A stretch of 64,000 nucleotides of DNA from Tyto alba (lineage: Eukaryota > Chordata > Aves > Strigiformes > Tytonidae): assembly GCF_018691265.1 (NCBI RefSeq), contig NW_024881330.1, positions 20,790,886 through 20,854,885 of the forward strand, written 5' to 3'. The position numbers and the translations under genes are program-made. The notes beneath the pieces are model-generated. The model did no database searches, was not told the origin of the DNA, and saw only the letters and a list, made by a program, of their open reading frames with translations. This document shows, piece after piece, positions 45,964-60,654 of this stretch. Every line of letters begins with the position of its first letter. Position 1 is the stretch's first letter.

Positions 45964-48900
45964 ACTGCTAAGTGTAAGAAACACACCAATGATTTAAAAC
46001 ATTTGAAATAAGGCTCTTGTAATTGTAAACAGGAAGCATGGAGGGTAGTTTTAAAATACGTGCTGCATTCTCAACAGTGTAAAATATTTACCTTACTAAA
46101 ACCAATGCAACAGAAATATCTTGTAAGAAGTAATAAAAATAGTCAAATGAGAAAAATAAGATACAAATGCATTTCCTAGGTTTTCTCAAACTAAGCACTG
46201 ATGTGAGACACACACAAACCTGCAGTTTGGCACAGTCTTATTCCCCCCTGCTTACCATCAGTGGCTATACAACTACTGTTTTTAAAAAGAGCAAAACTTC
46301 AGTTTTTAAAGAAAAGTGGTGGTGGTAAGCCTGCACTGGCACTGCCACACATCTTAAAAAAAATAGTCACAAATGTGACTAAAAGTCAAAATCCCATAGA
46401 CTCAGGAAAATTTCCAAAAAAGAAGTTATTAATCTGCAACCTATTGCTTATGACTGGAGTAGTGGATTTCTCAGAAAGCACTGATGAATCTATGATTGCT
46501 TATTGTATTGATATTTAACAGGAGAAGAATCAGTATTTTTCTCTGAAAATTTGGTTTCTAAAAGTTTTTCCACTTCTTAGATTTCTACTGATAAAATTTG
46601 TTAAAAAAGAGAGTGATGTTACATCATTTGTTATTCCATTACTAAAACCTTCCTATTTAGTGCTATTTCGTAGCTTTATCATACTTTCTTTGTTTAATAC
46701 ATAGTTATTAGCAGAAGAACTCTGGACAAATGTAGTTGATGGCTTTGGTCATCTGTTTCTCAGGTTCTGTTTAGGAAAATTGTAAAGTTTTGAGAAACAG
46801 CTTCTAAAAAAAAAATGTTTTCCCAGTCAGGGCTTCTTTTCTCCCCTCCGTATTCCAATTGTATCTTGCAGCTTCCAATTACTATGCTTACCTAGAAGGG
46901 GAGGGAAAAGCCCCACAAAGCTTTTGTTACATAAGTCTCTGCACATCATGGGGTGAATTGGCCACAAACCTTTAGGCTCCCTGGGGTACTTCTTTCAGAC
47001 AGCTTATTTTACTGGCTTCTTGTGGAGTTCAAAGCCCATATGAGCTACTGCTGCACACAACATTTGCACACACCTCTTGGTGGTGTTTTGGAGAAGATCA
47101 AAGGACAGCAAACTGCACTGCTTTTGAAACTCTTCTTGATATTTATTGAAAGTAAAACAAAGAACAACTCTGGGAAACTTTTCCTGCAATAACCTAATCA
47201 TGCAGTAAATCTGATACAGTCATGATGTATTCTGTTTGACAGTATCTGACATGAGTTATCAAAGGCATGAAAGCAAATGTGAAAACACATCAAAGTATTG
47301 TTTGAAAATGGCAACAGAAGAGTTCAGGTATTGAACTAAAGCTACTTTATCTAGCAATAAAGCAAATTCCAGAGTATTTCAGTGGTCAGGTGAATTACAT
47401 TCTTACGAACCTGCAAATAGTTTTTCCCATAAAAACAAAGTCTTAATAATATCCCTGATGCTTATCTTTCCCACACATGCCTAAATCTAACAATTCATCT
47501 CAAACCTGAATTAGGTGCTAATAACACACTACTGCACAAATCTCTAACGTGTTCTGGGTATCAACCAGGATGCTCTTAGACACAGTAAATCCCTACACCC
47601 AAAGTGTGCTTCAACCGCGCACAGTTTTCTACACAGCTTCCCAAAGGCCAGACTGCCTCAGGGCAGCTGCAGGAGAGGAGTCAGAGGTAGAGGCAGATCC
47701 GCCACCACGTCAAACTGGACAGCTCAGGCAATGCCTTTCAAGGGCTTGCAAGCTAACAGAAAGGTTCAAGTTCTTAGCAGAGACATACTGGAGATATACT
47801 GGAAGGCTGCAACATACATCACAGCATGTTCTTAGTTTTTTGTTCCTTGACATCAGTGGTTCCTCCTCTTCCTGGCTCGGCTACTAACAAGGTACCAAAC
47901 ATACTTTAAAAATCCTGCAGCACAGCTGGACTTAGTATGTTTAAGAACAATGATCTGATCCTGATTTCTCACCGTGTTCAGTGGTAGGATCTTGGAGTTT
48001 GTTTCATTACCTACTGTCAGTGACTTCAAAACTGAAGAGCAGATGATATGAATATATGCCTTACATGCAGAGTTATAACTTCAAGAACAAGTGGCATCAG
48101 TGCCTGTTCCAGATAGGAAAATGACACCATGGAAGTACCACAGAGCTGATCAGCCTCAACCACAGTGACACAAACAAGGCTATAAAACATGTGCAGTGAC
48201 AAACGCATGTGTTCAGAGAGCTCAGTGATATATTATGCCAACCAGGACCAGGCAGATCTGCAAAATTCCAGCTTCTTTTCATCAGTGACAGGAGGGCTTA
48301 AGTACTTACCTCCAAGATAACTCCTCCTCCTTATCTTTCCTCTGCCAGGAGGTCAGCTCTACCACAAGTCCCAGATGGGAGCACAGTAAGGTCATCAGCT
48401 CCTTCCTAAGGGCCGCATCAAATAATGAGATCAGCCCAGCCCTACTTATTCAAGGTACGCATATCTTTGTTATGACAACTAGTTCACACATAACTACGTG
48501 TGCTTCTAAAGCACACACATACGCAAGCTTGGCTTTGCTGAGGTAGATGATGACAGCATACATCTAAAACCACTTTCAGCTTCTCTTTGAAAATAAATTT
48601 CCTTTCTTGGCTAGCACTGTTTATTCAGTGTGGAAGAGTCACTGAGTTTAAAAGCAGGATGACTCATACTTGTTTAGATATTTATAAATTACCTGCAGTT
48701 AAGGAAGATGTTAGGAAAAAATGTCAGGAAGGTTAAAATACTGTTCTCTGAAGGTGCGGTGAATTGACAGCTAATGTATTAATTTCTGAGAGCAACTAGT
48801 TGAGCATTAAAATCAAGGTGACTTGGGATTTTCCCTTCATCATTTTATCAGTGTATACCACTTGCTAATAAAGACCTTTTACATATAAAGCAGAGAGTTT

Positions 48901-51900
48901 TGTAAAGAAACTTGCACTGTTTAAACAAATAGAAAACCTGATATGGATTGTCTTGACATTGCACCCTCAAAATGGCATCTCAGCACTGTCATTTTACAGC
49001 AAAGACACACAATTATGGCAGATAGGACTATGGGATTGATTTAATTATGCCCAAATTACCCAGAGGAATGTTGTTTCTTAGTCCTGTTAATCAGAGGACA
49101 ACAATTTACCTACCACACACAGTGATATTTTCATTAATGTCTTTAGTTCCTCTACTTAACTTGCTTGAGTACCAAAGGCAGAAGAAGAAAGTTGTATCAT
49201 ACCATCCACTGTCTCACTGACTCAGCATGGTCCCAACAACCCACAGAAGATAAGACAGGCAGATAAACAGTTTTTTATGCCATGTGGAAGTGGTCACTCT
49301 TTTTACTCACTGGATGGTCTCACTGAGGTTTACTCCAAAACTTCTTTTCCTATCCCCTAGAAAAGGAGGCAAAACAAAGGAAATGCACAGCACACCAGCA
49401 GATAAATCGCCCTTCCTCTGCCCTTCATAGAAGCTGAGTAAAGACAAGCTAATCAGAGGGCAATTAGTTACAATTTGCACAATTTTGTCACTATAAATAA
49501 AAGAACTTTTTCTCAAGACTAAAGGGACTGGAAAGCACTACGTAAAATCTTTCTTGATTTCTTGTTCTCAGGGGAATTTTTGCAAAGCTTTCTTACAGTA
49601 CTTCACGCAAGGATCTGATTATATATTTTAATTTATTTTCTCTGTAATTAGTCTAAAAAGCTGGGTTATATGAATATTTAAGCTACTTTAATTTGAGCAA
49701 ATCTTCTACAGGGATACACAGTATATGAGTTGGAATTTGGGGCACAGAACTCAGTATGCCCACTGGTTTAAACAGGACAAAGCAACCTTGGAGGATGGTT
49801 AACTGCAAACCAGATTCTGGCCCTCTCCATCCCAAAGCAACCAAGAATGCAAGCATTTGCTTACATTAATAAAAGGTCTAAAGAACACATTCTCAGCATA
49901 GCAATCTATGTCATGCATAAGGATATAGTCAATTGTTCACCTATCAAGTAGCAGCAATGATGTACATGAATCTCTGCTGCTGAGATGTGACAATCCACCA
50001 CAGAGCTCTCATAATATGTGTTAAACTAATTTGTTTTCCCTTCCACTGAAACAGACCACAAACACTCATATCTTTCAGTAGTGAGGACAGCAATATCTTG
50101 AACTACTTTGTCTCATAAGCAAACAATTTTCTAAGAGTGAGACTTCCTGGCTGTATACCAACCCAGCTGGAAGTTGATAGACGGCTATTACATAGTGCCC
50201 ACCGTACAATGAGCTGGCCATCTTCTTTAGCTTCCATTTCAATCACCTGCCCCATGACCAAAATAAAAATTTGCAAGACTGATTATCCTTCCTCAACACA
50301 ATGCCAGTGGCAGAGATGGCAGGCACACACTCTCGTAACAGTGATTTTATTTTGAATCGAGAGACAGGGTTAAGAATTTTCTCTGATTCACTGTCACAGA
50401 GAATTACACACAGAAATCATTTTGCTTTGCTCTGAATTCCAGACAGTATGCTGAAAATCTACATGATAACTGATGTACCTACCTCTTAAAAAAGAAAAAT
50501 CTGTGATGGAAGTGTTTGCTTGTTACATAGCATAGTCAGGAGGAGTCAGGATTGCCTCAGGGGTTTTAGATTTTCTTTTTTGTTTTCTTCTCGACTTCAG
50601 AGTATTTCATTACTACAGCAAGATGAGTGGTGTTAATATCCTAAAAGTTTACAATCTTCTCTTACTGTGTTTGGAGCAAGAGATGATTATATTACTAGCA
50701 AGTTCAATAAATCTTTTCCTTTAGGAAGACTGACCTGAAATACTCGCCATCTATTTTTCCTTGATGATTTTATGATGTCATCACTATGGACTAGTGTATT
50801 ATGCTAACTGTTTTACTACATTTCTTGTTGTTCTGCTTTAATAGAATACAGTAGTCTAACACTGTATTAATACAGTACTTGGTTTGGTATTTTCAAATTT
50901 TAACCTTTGAAAGATGATCAAAACCACATATTCAAAAATGTTGTGAACCTAGAATCTGGCAGCAAGCCTTACTACCCCAAAGTTTCTTAACCTAACATTC
51001 TTTTAAATGGAACTGTTTATTCCACAAACCTACTGACATCTGAAACCAAGGCATGTCAAATCAAGTGTCCATTTTAATAAATGGACACTGATTTGTCAGT
51101 ACTATTGGCAACTGTCAAAAATGAAGTATTTGTATATGCTAAAATGAGTTTAAGTCAGATGATGGCTGACTGAAAAAGCAATGCTAGAAAGATAAAAACA
51201 GAAGAAAATTGGAGAAAGCTTTTTGCACCTGTGATAGAAGAGGGACAATTAATTGCCACTTGTTACTACTAGCAGAAATGCAGATGAACCTGGAGAGCTG
51301 ACAAAATCTAATCCAAAATGCCATCTAATCTAAAATGAAAATCTAATCTAAAAATGAAAATATAAACCAGGTCTAGCAGTATTTTACATTTAAATAATAC
51401 CTCAGTCTTTGCATTTCTATTGATACCTACTCATACCTAATCTGTAGCAGAAACATGAACATAATACTGATACTGTTATTAAATTCTTTGCTTATATCTG
51501 AATTGCCAGAACAGTGCTTTAAGTAATATTACAGAAAATTATTTCTCCTTAATACACAGCCATAAGCTGAGGCTCTTTTAGCTTGCACAAAATAGTTAAT
51601 TTGCTGAAACCTGCCTCATTATAGTCAACCCTTCTCTAATTAGGTCAGCTGTCAGATCCTCCATCTGTGCTTAATTTAGGTTTCTCATAAATTATGACAG
51701 GTATTTTTCTTTCCACACAAAGAAGTCCAGTGACATGTCTTTCTTCCTCTGTAACTCATGGAAGGGGTTCATGCCCTATTGCAAATGTGGTACAACTAAC
51801 ACACACATATCTGTTCCTTAACATTTTTTTCAATACAATATGCATCAGATCTTATAAAAATCAGCTCTAGAGCTGCCTTTTTGAGAGACTCATCATCAGT

Positions 51901-52152
51901 AAAGGTTTTTATAATCTTTGCCATAAGGCAAGGAAGAAATATCCCCACCTTACACTTCACAGCTGAGACCCAAGACAGATTTAGGCCTAAACTGCAATAT
52001 GGGTGAAGTCTTTGCTCAAGCCCGTTTCTGTCTGACATCCAAACTACACAGATCCAACCAAGCTTGTGCATGGCTGTGGGCTCTCTGTGAGCTTCAGAAG
52101 AGCAGTAGGAGCTGATCTGAGCAGCAGGCTCATACACAGCTGCAGATCGGAG
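45964..52152. other. AT-rich non-coding sequence
   Basis: No supported exon, RNA gene or transposon was recognised. Small near-repeats of aatctaatctaaaa occur at 51.3-51.36 kb. Open frames are short and lack support. Confidence 0.5.
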
Positions 52153-52569
52153 AATCACATAATCATATAACTCTTTAGGTTGGAAAAAACCTTTAAGATC
52201 ACCAAGTCCAACTGCTAACCTAACACTGCCAAGTCCACCACTAAACCATCTCCCTAAGTACCACATCTACACATCTTTTAAATACCTCCAGGGATGGTGG
52301 CTCAACCACTTCCCTGGGAAGCCTGTTTCAGTGCTTGACAACCCTTTTGGTGAAGGAATTTTTCCTAATATCCAATCTAAACCTCCCCTGGAGCAGCTTG
52401 AGGCCACTTCCTCTCATCCTATCACTTGTTACCTGGGAAATGCAACCAACACCCACCCCGTTACAACCTCCTTTCAGGTAGTTGTGGAGAGTGATAATGT
52501 CTCCCCTGAGCCTCCTTTTCTCCAGACTAAACAACCCCAGTTTTCTCAGCCACTCCTCATAAGACTTGT
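52153..52569 (-). mobile_element. CR1 LINE 3' fragment, minus strand
   Basis: The 3' terminus shows two diverged 8-bp units (aatcacat, aatcatat on the plus strand at 52153-52168). The minus strand reads the ORF2 C-terminus [35 protein letters not shown] and [15 protein letters not shown] up to a 5' truncation at about 52569, right after aagacttgt. It is closely related to the copy at 21.8 kb but breaks off about 150 bp earlier. Confidence 0.93.
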
Positions 52570-53063
52570 GAATAAGCAGAGCCTGGCCAGGGCCACCTCT
52601 GCTCAGCCAAGTTTTTAGCATATGGGCAATACTCTTCTGTGATGACAACATGATATGGGAGACACTCAGGAAACAGGACAGAAAGACTTTTTCCAACATC
52701 ACAGGCATGAATGCTATGTGGGACTTGCAGACATTGTTCATTTACACAGAGTACAAAACAGGGAGCCTGCTGATTTTCAGGCCATCGCCCGAGGTGTATC
52801 ACTGCCAGTGGCATAGATAAGTGGCACAGACAAACCAAATGAATAGAGAATGTGGAAAAAAAAATCTGTGGGTAAGACAGGAGGTGAAGAAAGGTCAAGC
52901 AATCCTCCCATTTTGACTGAATTCAACCTTCCTATCTTGATGGATCACAAGCTGTTTCCTTCATTCCCCCTCCTTGGGGACATTCAGGCAACTTAGTCAC
53001 AGCTCCTGTGGAAAAGAAGTGTACCACAGCCTTTCTTGAACAGAGCTGGAAGTTCATACTTTT

Positions 53064-53105
53064 TTTTGTTTGCGGAGACACTTTGTTTTGTTTGCGGAGA
53101 CACTT
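53064..53105. repeat. 22-bp tandem duplication
   Basis: ttttgtttgcggagacactt occurs twice, 22 bp apart, with no difference over 20 bp. It looks recent. Confidence 0.9.
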
Positions 53106-55828
53106 CTTCAGTCTATGCAAAGCACAAACATGCAGATGAGTTTGCATATTTCTGTCTGCAATCAGCAGACTGTCTCACACCAACATGCTACTCACCATCA
53201 CAAGTCTACGGCTGGCTATAAAAAGCTTTGCAAGGCACTGACAGCAGTCAGGCAACAGTCCTGCAGCACATTCTGGTGACCATGAAGCAGACGTGGCTTC
53301 AGAAAATGTGCTGCCTGCATTAGGTCCTGAGCTTTGGGAAGCTTCATATCTCAGTGAGCATGTGGAATAAGAATGAATTAATTTTTCATTAAAAGTTTTA
53401 AATGACAGAATACATTGTACTCACTCTCCTAATGCAGCTGGGAATTTATCCTTGTCTTCAAGCTGTAGTTTTCCTTCTTGTTAATCTTCTGTGCTGATTT
53501 CACACAGTCCTGCATTTAGTAAAGTCAGCTTTGTTCAGTAGGATGAATCCAGAACAATAAAATAGGCGTCCATCTCCTAAATACTGTTTAATCTGCTCTG
53601 TTTCACCTTCTGTTCAGCTACCGGTGGAGTTCACATAGCTCATTTCTCAATTACTAAATGGGGCTTGCGCTTTCTCATGTTTTCCAGGACTCGTAATGTC
53701 TTACTTAAGCACTTTATAATAATGGTGGAAAGAAGTAACTGGACATAGAGTGAGATGCTTTGTTCTTTGTGTGTGACACTGATATTGGAAGACAGTCAGT
53801 CCAGGAGGATGGAGGACACAGGAACAGGAGCCATTGTACACTATTTGGGTGTCTACATGCAGTACAACGCTTGCTTCACCTCACAGCTCAGAGACTTCAA
53901 GTTGACAGATTTTCTGTGCTTTTATCTCCCCCAGGACTCTGATGCAAAACCTGATAACATTTGGCTCCCTTGACCACAACTGATTTAAAAGGTCTGACCC
54001 AGAGAGCCTCCTGGGTTAGATCCTCTCTGACACACCAAGGAAAACTTCCCACTGGAAATCAAAAGGGTAAGAGTCATCTCACTTTCCTCTTGGCCCTCTT
54101 CTGCAGTGGTGCAACCAAAGTCTTGGGCAGTTCTCTTTTAGAAATAATGCTAATTTTTAACTATCTCTTCAGCCCTAGTGTTTTCTGTAATTCTGAAAAA
54201 GCTTTGGTTAAAAAACAAACCCAAAAACATTTTAAAGCAAAGGAGATAGCAGTTTAGAATACCAGTATTTTCAGTGCCTCAACAGAGGAGCGAAGATATG
54301 CTATAAAAACAATCCTTCAGAAGCATAAGATGCTCTTTTACATCCTAATGCACTTTTCAGTACTAGCAATTTTCCTTCTCTCCACGTTAAATCAGAGGCT
54401 AACTGGCATTAGTAAGTTTAGAAACAGCAATTCCTTCAGCTCTCACGATACTTGGCACACGGTGAACACTTGTAATTTCAATCAGTTACAAGAGCACATT
54501 ACACATGCTTTACTGCTTGCTACTCTCTCTGCAGGATATAATTGTCGAAGAAAACACATCAAAATGTTTAGGAAACAAGATGCAGAACAAAAGTAACTTC
54601 TAGCATTATGAAACCACACGAGTAGTTATCAATCCTGACATAAAAGATATTACAGACAGCTATTATAAATCTCCTTAAAATGATCTCAAATCATTCTAAA
54701 AGATCTATGCCTTAATTGATTGAAAACTAAACACAAAACAACTATGTATAAAAGCTCTTGGATACTCTACATATGCCCAGAATTTCCTGAATACAAAAAA
54801 TCCTGATTTCCATGCAAGTCTCGTAACAGCAGTTATATACCTTGCTGCCATGAATTATCCAAACTCTGCAATATATGGCATACATATTGCTGTGAGACAG
54901 AAGAGCATGTGCAATTTAGACTGTCCATTTGGGAAATGGTTAATAAGTTGACATCTTTAACAGAATTGGTATTTTCAAACATTAATATTGAATAGTGCTG
55001 TAATTGGCAGTTTGTTACTGTACACATCCAGCAGCATGCAAATAGGTAGTTGTTATTATGTTTATATTTTTGATCAAGCATTTGCAGCTGAACAGTCAAA
55101 ACTCCAACAGCATTTATAATGGCTACAAAAACGTGAGTCTTATCCTTCAGGAAGTCACGGTAAATCATGTTGTCACAGAGAGCCAGCAGCAATCCTGTGT
55201 TCCTCATCACAATCAATGCAGAGGCTCATTTATATTACATGGACCTTCCTAATTTCATGCAGAGCCTCAGAAAGAGGCAAGCAGGCAGAGCCCAGCTAAG
55301 CAGGTATGTCTGTAATAGCAGAACAAGTGGGGTTTTCATTTTTTCTTTTTTATTTAAATATTGTTTCACCTGCAGTTTACATACCCGGTGTAACTGTGAC
55401 AATACAGGAACTGTCACACCAGCCAGAACAACTGTTTTTTCTTCTTCAATCCTATTCCCAAGAGTAGACAAAAACTGAAACTTACAGAGAGAGCAGAAGG
55501 GCAAATATTATCCCTCTGTATTTATGCTTCTGAAAATTGGTAGCTTAGGAACATGCTGAATAGATCAAAGAGGATGCATCTGGACTACTGTCTTTGATCC
55601 CTTTTTCACTTTCGTTATGTTTCTGGCCTGTGTGAGAACCTGTGGCAATTTACTTTGGTTTGGGTGAAAAATAACTTCCTCTGTTGCTGTGTCTGGTAAC
55701 CCCTGTTCCTGACCCTGGTAATATGGTTAGCATAAGCAACATCATTTTCTAAGACCAGCAGCCATAATATGTCAGGGTGCTGATAAGGCATCACCCCCTT
55801 CCCTCTTTCCCTTTTCAACACTGTGGTT

Positions 55829-55948
55829 GTCACCAGGATGTGATGACCCCTGTCATAGAACAGACAGCCCCCTGTCAGCATCGCAACAAGACCATTTGCC
55901 CACCAAGCACTGTCGCCGGGATGTGGTGACACCCGTTAGGGAACAGGG
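55829..55948. repeat. Imperfect direct repeat, 83 bp apart
   Basis: gtcaccaggatgtgatgacc (55829) and gtcgccgggatgtggtgaca (55912) begin two related 36-bp blocks that also share a 'gaacag' end. The sequence between and after them is not similar, so this is a dispersed pair and not a full tandem repeat. Confidence 0.7.
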
Positions 55949-58900
55949 AAATGTACCAGCACGTGAGATACTGCTGTTAAAAACAAGCAGCTGCAAGCCC
56001 CAAGTGGGACATGGGCTGGAACTGCTGCTGGACGGCAAAGCCCGTGATCCCCTGGGGGTCTGGGATGTCCCTGCCATTGCCTGCTTCCTCTGAGACTGAG
56101 GGACTCATGTCATTTTAGGCAAAGTCTGAGTCTAGATTATGGTTATTGTACTGAATGATGATTATTAAGAATTTGACCCAATCTGCAGAGGGTCCAGGTA
56201 ACTAAAAACTATAGACATTACAAGAATGCTGCATTAATTACTAGAAATTCTGTTTATCTGAAAGCTATGACAATTGCTAAGAGTACTCTGCAACACTGAG
56301 CATACTCTAACTGCTAGAAATTTTAAATAGCAATAACCTGTGCCGATTACTAAATTTTTATATAGTAAAAAAGCTCTAACTATAACTACAACCCTGTGGT
56401 TAGTCCTCATTTTGCCAAGGATCCCTAAAAGAACCTTCATGTCCCTGTAGCATTGGATGACAATTTCAAATCTACTGACAGCTGAATGTAATGGATGCTC
56501 TACAGACATTATGTATGCATATGTGTGTGTATATATATTCTCAAACTGAAGGTCCCTGTTTACTCTCTCCTTGTATGGATGCCACACTACCTCTGAGTAG
56601 CTTTGCCTCCCTTCTCTGCCTGTTTCTGGTAAACACTGATTAAACAAACAAAACTCTACTAATACCAAAATTTTGTTACGTACAGCAACCACCTATCCCC
56701 ATTGGTAACCATTTGCCAAAGACAGCATAAAAAACTGCTTGGAAGTTTTCCACGACAGTACAGACAGATGAAGCTGGCAGTGCACCAACTTCTCAGGTTT
56801 GTATCTTTGCTGAATTGTTGATGTAGTTGAAATAGCTAAGAAAACAAGTCAAAGTAATTTCACTTTACTTGTTGTAATACGTCCATATGTGAATTTCCAT
56901 ACATGGGTATGTTATTCCATACATTTAGGATACTTACTCAAAGTAAACCTGGTGAATTATAAAAATACAAATGAATTAAGTATTTTGAACATAAAGCTGC
57001 CTCCAGAAAGCATCATTTGAAATAAAAATGTTAACTGTGAGTTACACAATAAAAATCTATTAAGACTTTGAGTTTCAGTACTGGTAACAATTATGCATTG
57101 TGGAGTTTTCTGCAGTGCTCAAGCAGAAACCTAGGGTGGATCTGTCTGCTGGTCAACAAACTACTACAGCTGAACTTACACAGTGTAAGAGTGCCCAAAG
57201 GCTTATATTTTCTGCTTAAAAGAGCCATTTCTGTCACCATGGAACATATGATTTTCCCTTTCCAGGATATAGTATAGTGCTTTCCTTCAGCTGCTAAATA
57301 AGTTGTCCTAATTGTTAATTTTCCAAGTATAGGTAGACTGACAGACAACCATCTTATTTATTGTTTCTTTTTTCCTGTGTTTCTGGACATAACAGAGGGA
57401 AATAACAACCCTCAGAGAGATATATAACAAGCCATCAACAAACTAGAAAAAATCTTTAGTGAACTCTAAGGAGCAGTTCCATCACCACTTTTCCTTTCTG
57501 CGACCACTAAGAAACATGCATCTGTTTTGTTTTGAAGTCTAACTTAACGCACAGCCTGTCACTACATCTAAGCAGGTGAGCCAAGGAGAACTTCAAAGCT
57601 ATATGGTGCTCTCTAGTTGGAGGCTGAACCATATAGCACTGACCTAACCCAGACCTTGGTTATTTGAGAAGACAAAGCCGTGTGGGTGAGAAGGAACAGT
57701 AGTATGACTCGGGACTTCATTTGGGACAATGAGGAGCTCAGAGCGGGAACACAGGTACCGCTCAATCTAGAAGCAGCTGTCATAGCATCAGGTTTGACAA
57801 TAAAGACTAAAATCTGTAATGCAGGGCTCAGCAAATTCTGTAGGTTCACTGCCAGACTTTCCCACTGCTCCACCCAAAAGGAATACGTGATCCAGACATG
57901 AGTTAAAAAAATCAATTTTCAAACACACTGAGCACTTCTAAACAAGAGTCAGTTAAACAGCTCTGTTCACATGCAAGAAGGACACACTGCCCCATATTTA
58001 AATACAACATGAAAAAGGAGCTCAAACCCTAGGACAGGCTGCATTTTGCTGCATGGACAGTGCTCTCACTCAGGCATCTCTGGGATCAGTTTACACTCTT
58101 GGCCATTTGAGAAGTGCCAGTTCCTCAGATCTTGAAAAGTGATGTAACATGATATGAATTGACAGAATCAGACTTTAAAAGATCATCCACAGGTTTTAGA
58201 GAAAAGCAAGATACATGGAATATGTCTTGCATGCATGTAAGGTCCTCTCTTCCTTCAAAATTATCTGTCTTCACATAAAGGAACCTCAGACTTTGGCCAC
58301 TAGACAAAAGAATATTAGACCATTTAGATGAAGATCCTGTTTCTTTCCTGAAAATTCTCCACTGTTAGGCTTTATATTACTTAATTGCAATATTCATGTT
58401 CAAGACACTAAAAAGAAAAGTGAACAGGTAAATAAACAACAGGAATGAGCAAGACACTACCAGTGCCTGAGGCACCTCTGCTATCAGGGAACTAATTAGG
58501 TTAAAAATGCCCAGATGAACCCAGCAAGGGAACCACTAGGTCCCCGGGTAAAAGATCTGGAAAATTTAAGATATTAAGAGGTCAGAATTGTCATTTTAAC
58601 AGCACAAATGCAAATAAATAAAACTTGAATTAACACCTCAGCAACAGAAAATCTTTCTATAAACACTTTTCTGAACGTTTAGTCTCAGCCTAAAATTACA
58701 GTTACACTGAGAATTTAATTCTGTTAATATGAAGAGATTCAGGAACTTCAGATTCATTCCCCTTTTCATCTTTGGAGGGGGGGCAGGAGGGAACAAGAAA
58801 TAGAAAGCTATATTGTGGTTTCATCCCCATCCTTTTAAAACAAGTATGCATAAAGTACAACCAAACAATCGAGAATAAAAGAGGAATAACTGAGAAATAT

Positions 58901-60654
58901 ACTGAGACCACTGTAAATTGAAATAACAACCCATTCATTTATAAAGGGCAGGAGTTCTGAGGAGTGCACAGAATCTATCAGGGACTTGTTATCACAGATG
59001 AGTTTGCATGAATCACACTTGGCTGCTAAGGAAAGTACAACAGTACAAAGCTCCAACATATGTCTGAAAGACCTTGGAAGCAGAGAGCCCATCAGTTTCG
59101 CATCATTGTCAACCTGTTGCTGTGTCTCCCCAAGCGTGACTGAGTCCTAATTCTTTCACCATCCAATGTCTAATTTTTGTAGTGGCCTCTAGGACCTGCT
59201 CAGAACAGCCCAAGGAAAACAAGAAAATAGAGTCTTTCAGGCTGCTGCCACCAAGTAGCTGCAGGAACCATAATATCTCTGTATAAATCACTTCAAGTCT
59301 GTCAGAGCATATCCAGCCAGCTTAGCTTGCATGATCACGCTGTGTCCCCTGGTGCTCTTACATTGCATACTATAATAGAAATCACTGACACTAGCAGGGC
59401 ACACCGCTTTTTCTTACATACATAACAGCATCATGCCAGATCAGATGTGACAGCTGCCTGCATCTACTGGGAAGGGGGCAATTTTGGCATGGGAAGCTTC
59501 ATGTGCACTCTTCTGCCTATAGACAGCACCCCCGGGAGAAGATGGTGCCAGCAGCAGTCCTTGGCAGAGATCTGCAGTGATAACACCAGCACCAGTCACT
59601 TCTGACCAAGTGGGAGGCCTCTGACTAAAGCGGTCACCAAGGATGGCGTGACCATGGAGAGGTTCAAGAGAAACAAATTCCCACTCCCCGAAGAAGGCTG
59701 AGGATGGCAAGCCCTCTTAGACAGCGGTTGCATCTCTGCGGGGGCCAGGGCTGCCTGATGCTGCTGACGCTATGACGGCACTGCACTGGGTTTGCCTTCC
59801 CCCACTGCAGCTAACGCTCCCTCTCACTCTTCCCAACTCAGAGTACAAGTTACAGATTGCCAGGGGCAATCACAGGACAGTGGCTGCAGAAAGGCATGGA
59901 TGCCCAGAGTCTCTTGCACAGGACTGCATGGCCTGGGGGATGCACAGCTCCTTGAAATCTGGGTCATGGCATGCAGAAGGGCCCCAGAGGGCACCTTCTA
60001 GGCTGAGTATCCTTTCAAGGATGCTGCTGTAGCACAAACTCTTCTGATCAATTTCAAGGGAGCATTAAAGGGCCTCCTGTGTAAAAAACCACAATGCCAT
60101 GTAACAACCCAACAGATGCGTATTCCCTGCAACACATTTTCATATTGTTTGCATGCTCTTATGTGATGGTATGTGAACAAAGTTATTTTGCACTGATTTC
60201 ACTAAGAATTGTGCCATTGGATTAGCAGCAATAAGATCAAAGTAATAAACCTTAAATAGATTTTTAGCAACATTTTAAACTTGTCGATTAAGGTTGTTAG
60301 GGGATTAGAAACAAGTTTAAGTAACTTAGGCAAAATGATCTTAATTTCTGTTTTGAAATAGGTTCAGATAAATAATTCCTTTCACTTCAGGAATCTTGGA
60401 AAAATTTGGGTCAGGCTGTTATTAACCTTCCTTCCTTCTTCACCTAAACATCTTAAAAGGGTACAAGTTAATATATTTCTGCAGCAAACATATGTTGGAG
60501 AGCCTCTCATTCCCTGTAGACAGCACAGTTTTCCACTGTCTGAACATGAAGTCTCTACTTCAGGAATTCACATCCTTCTTGAGATAACTAGTTTTTGTTA
60601 TCAAGTCACGTATGTACATCAGTATATACCTCAGCCTCTGTGTTCAGATGTTGG

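Larger units (their letters stand above)
52570..60654. other. Non-coding sequence with small duplications and GC-rich patches
   Basis: No supported gene. Small duplications lie at 53.06 and 55.83 kb. A TG/TA-rich patch lies at 56.51-56.54 kb. A minus-strand open frame of 152 codons (56234-56692) has no recognisable domain. GC-richer blocks occur at 55.83-56.09 and 59.44-60.01 kb; neither could be assigned to a transposon family. Confidence 0.45.
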
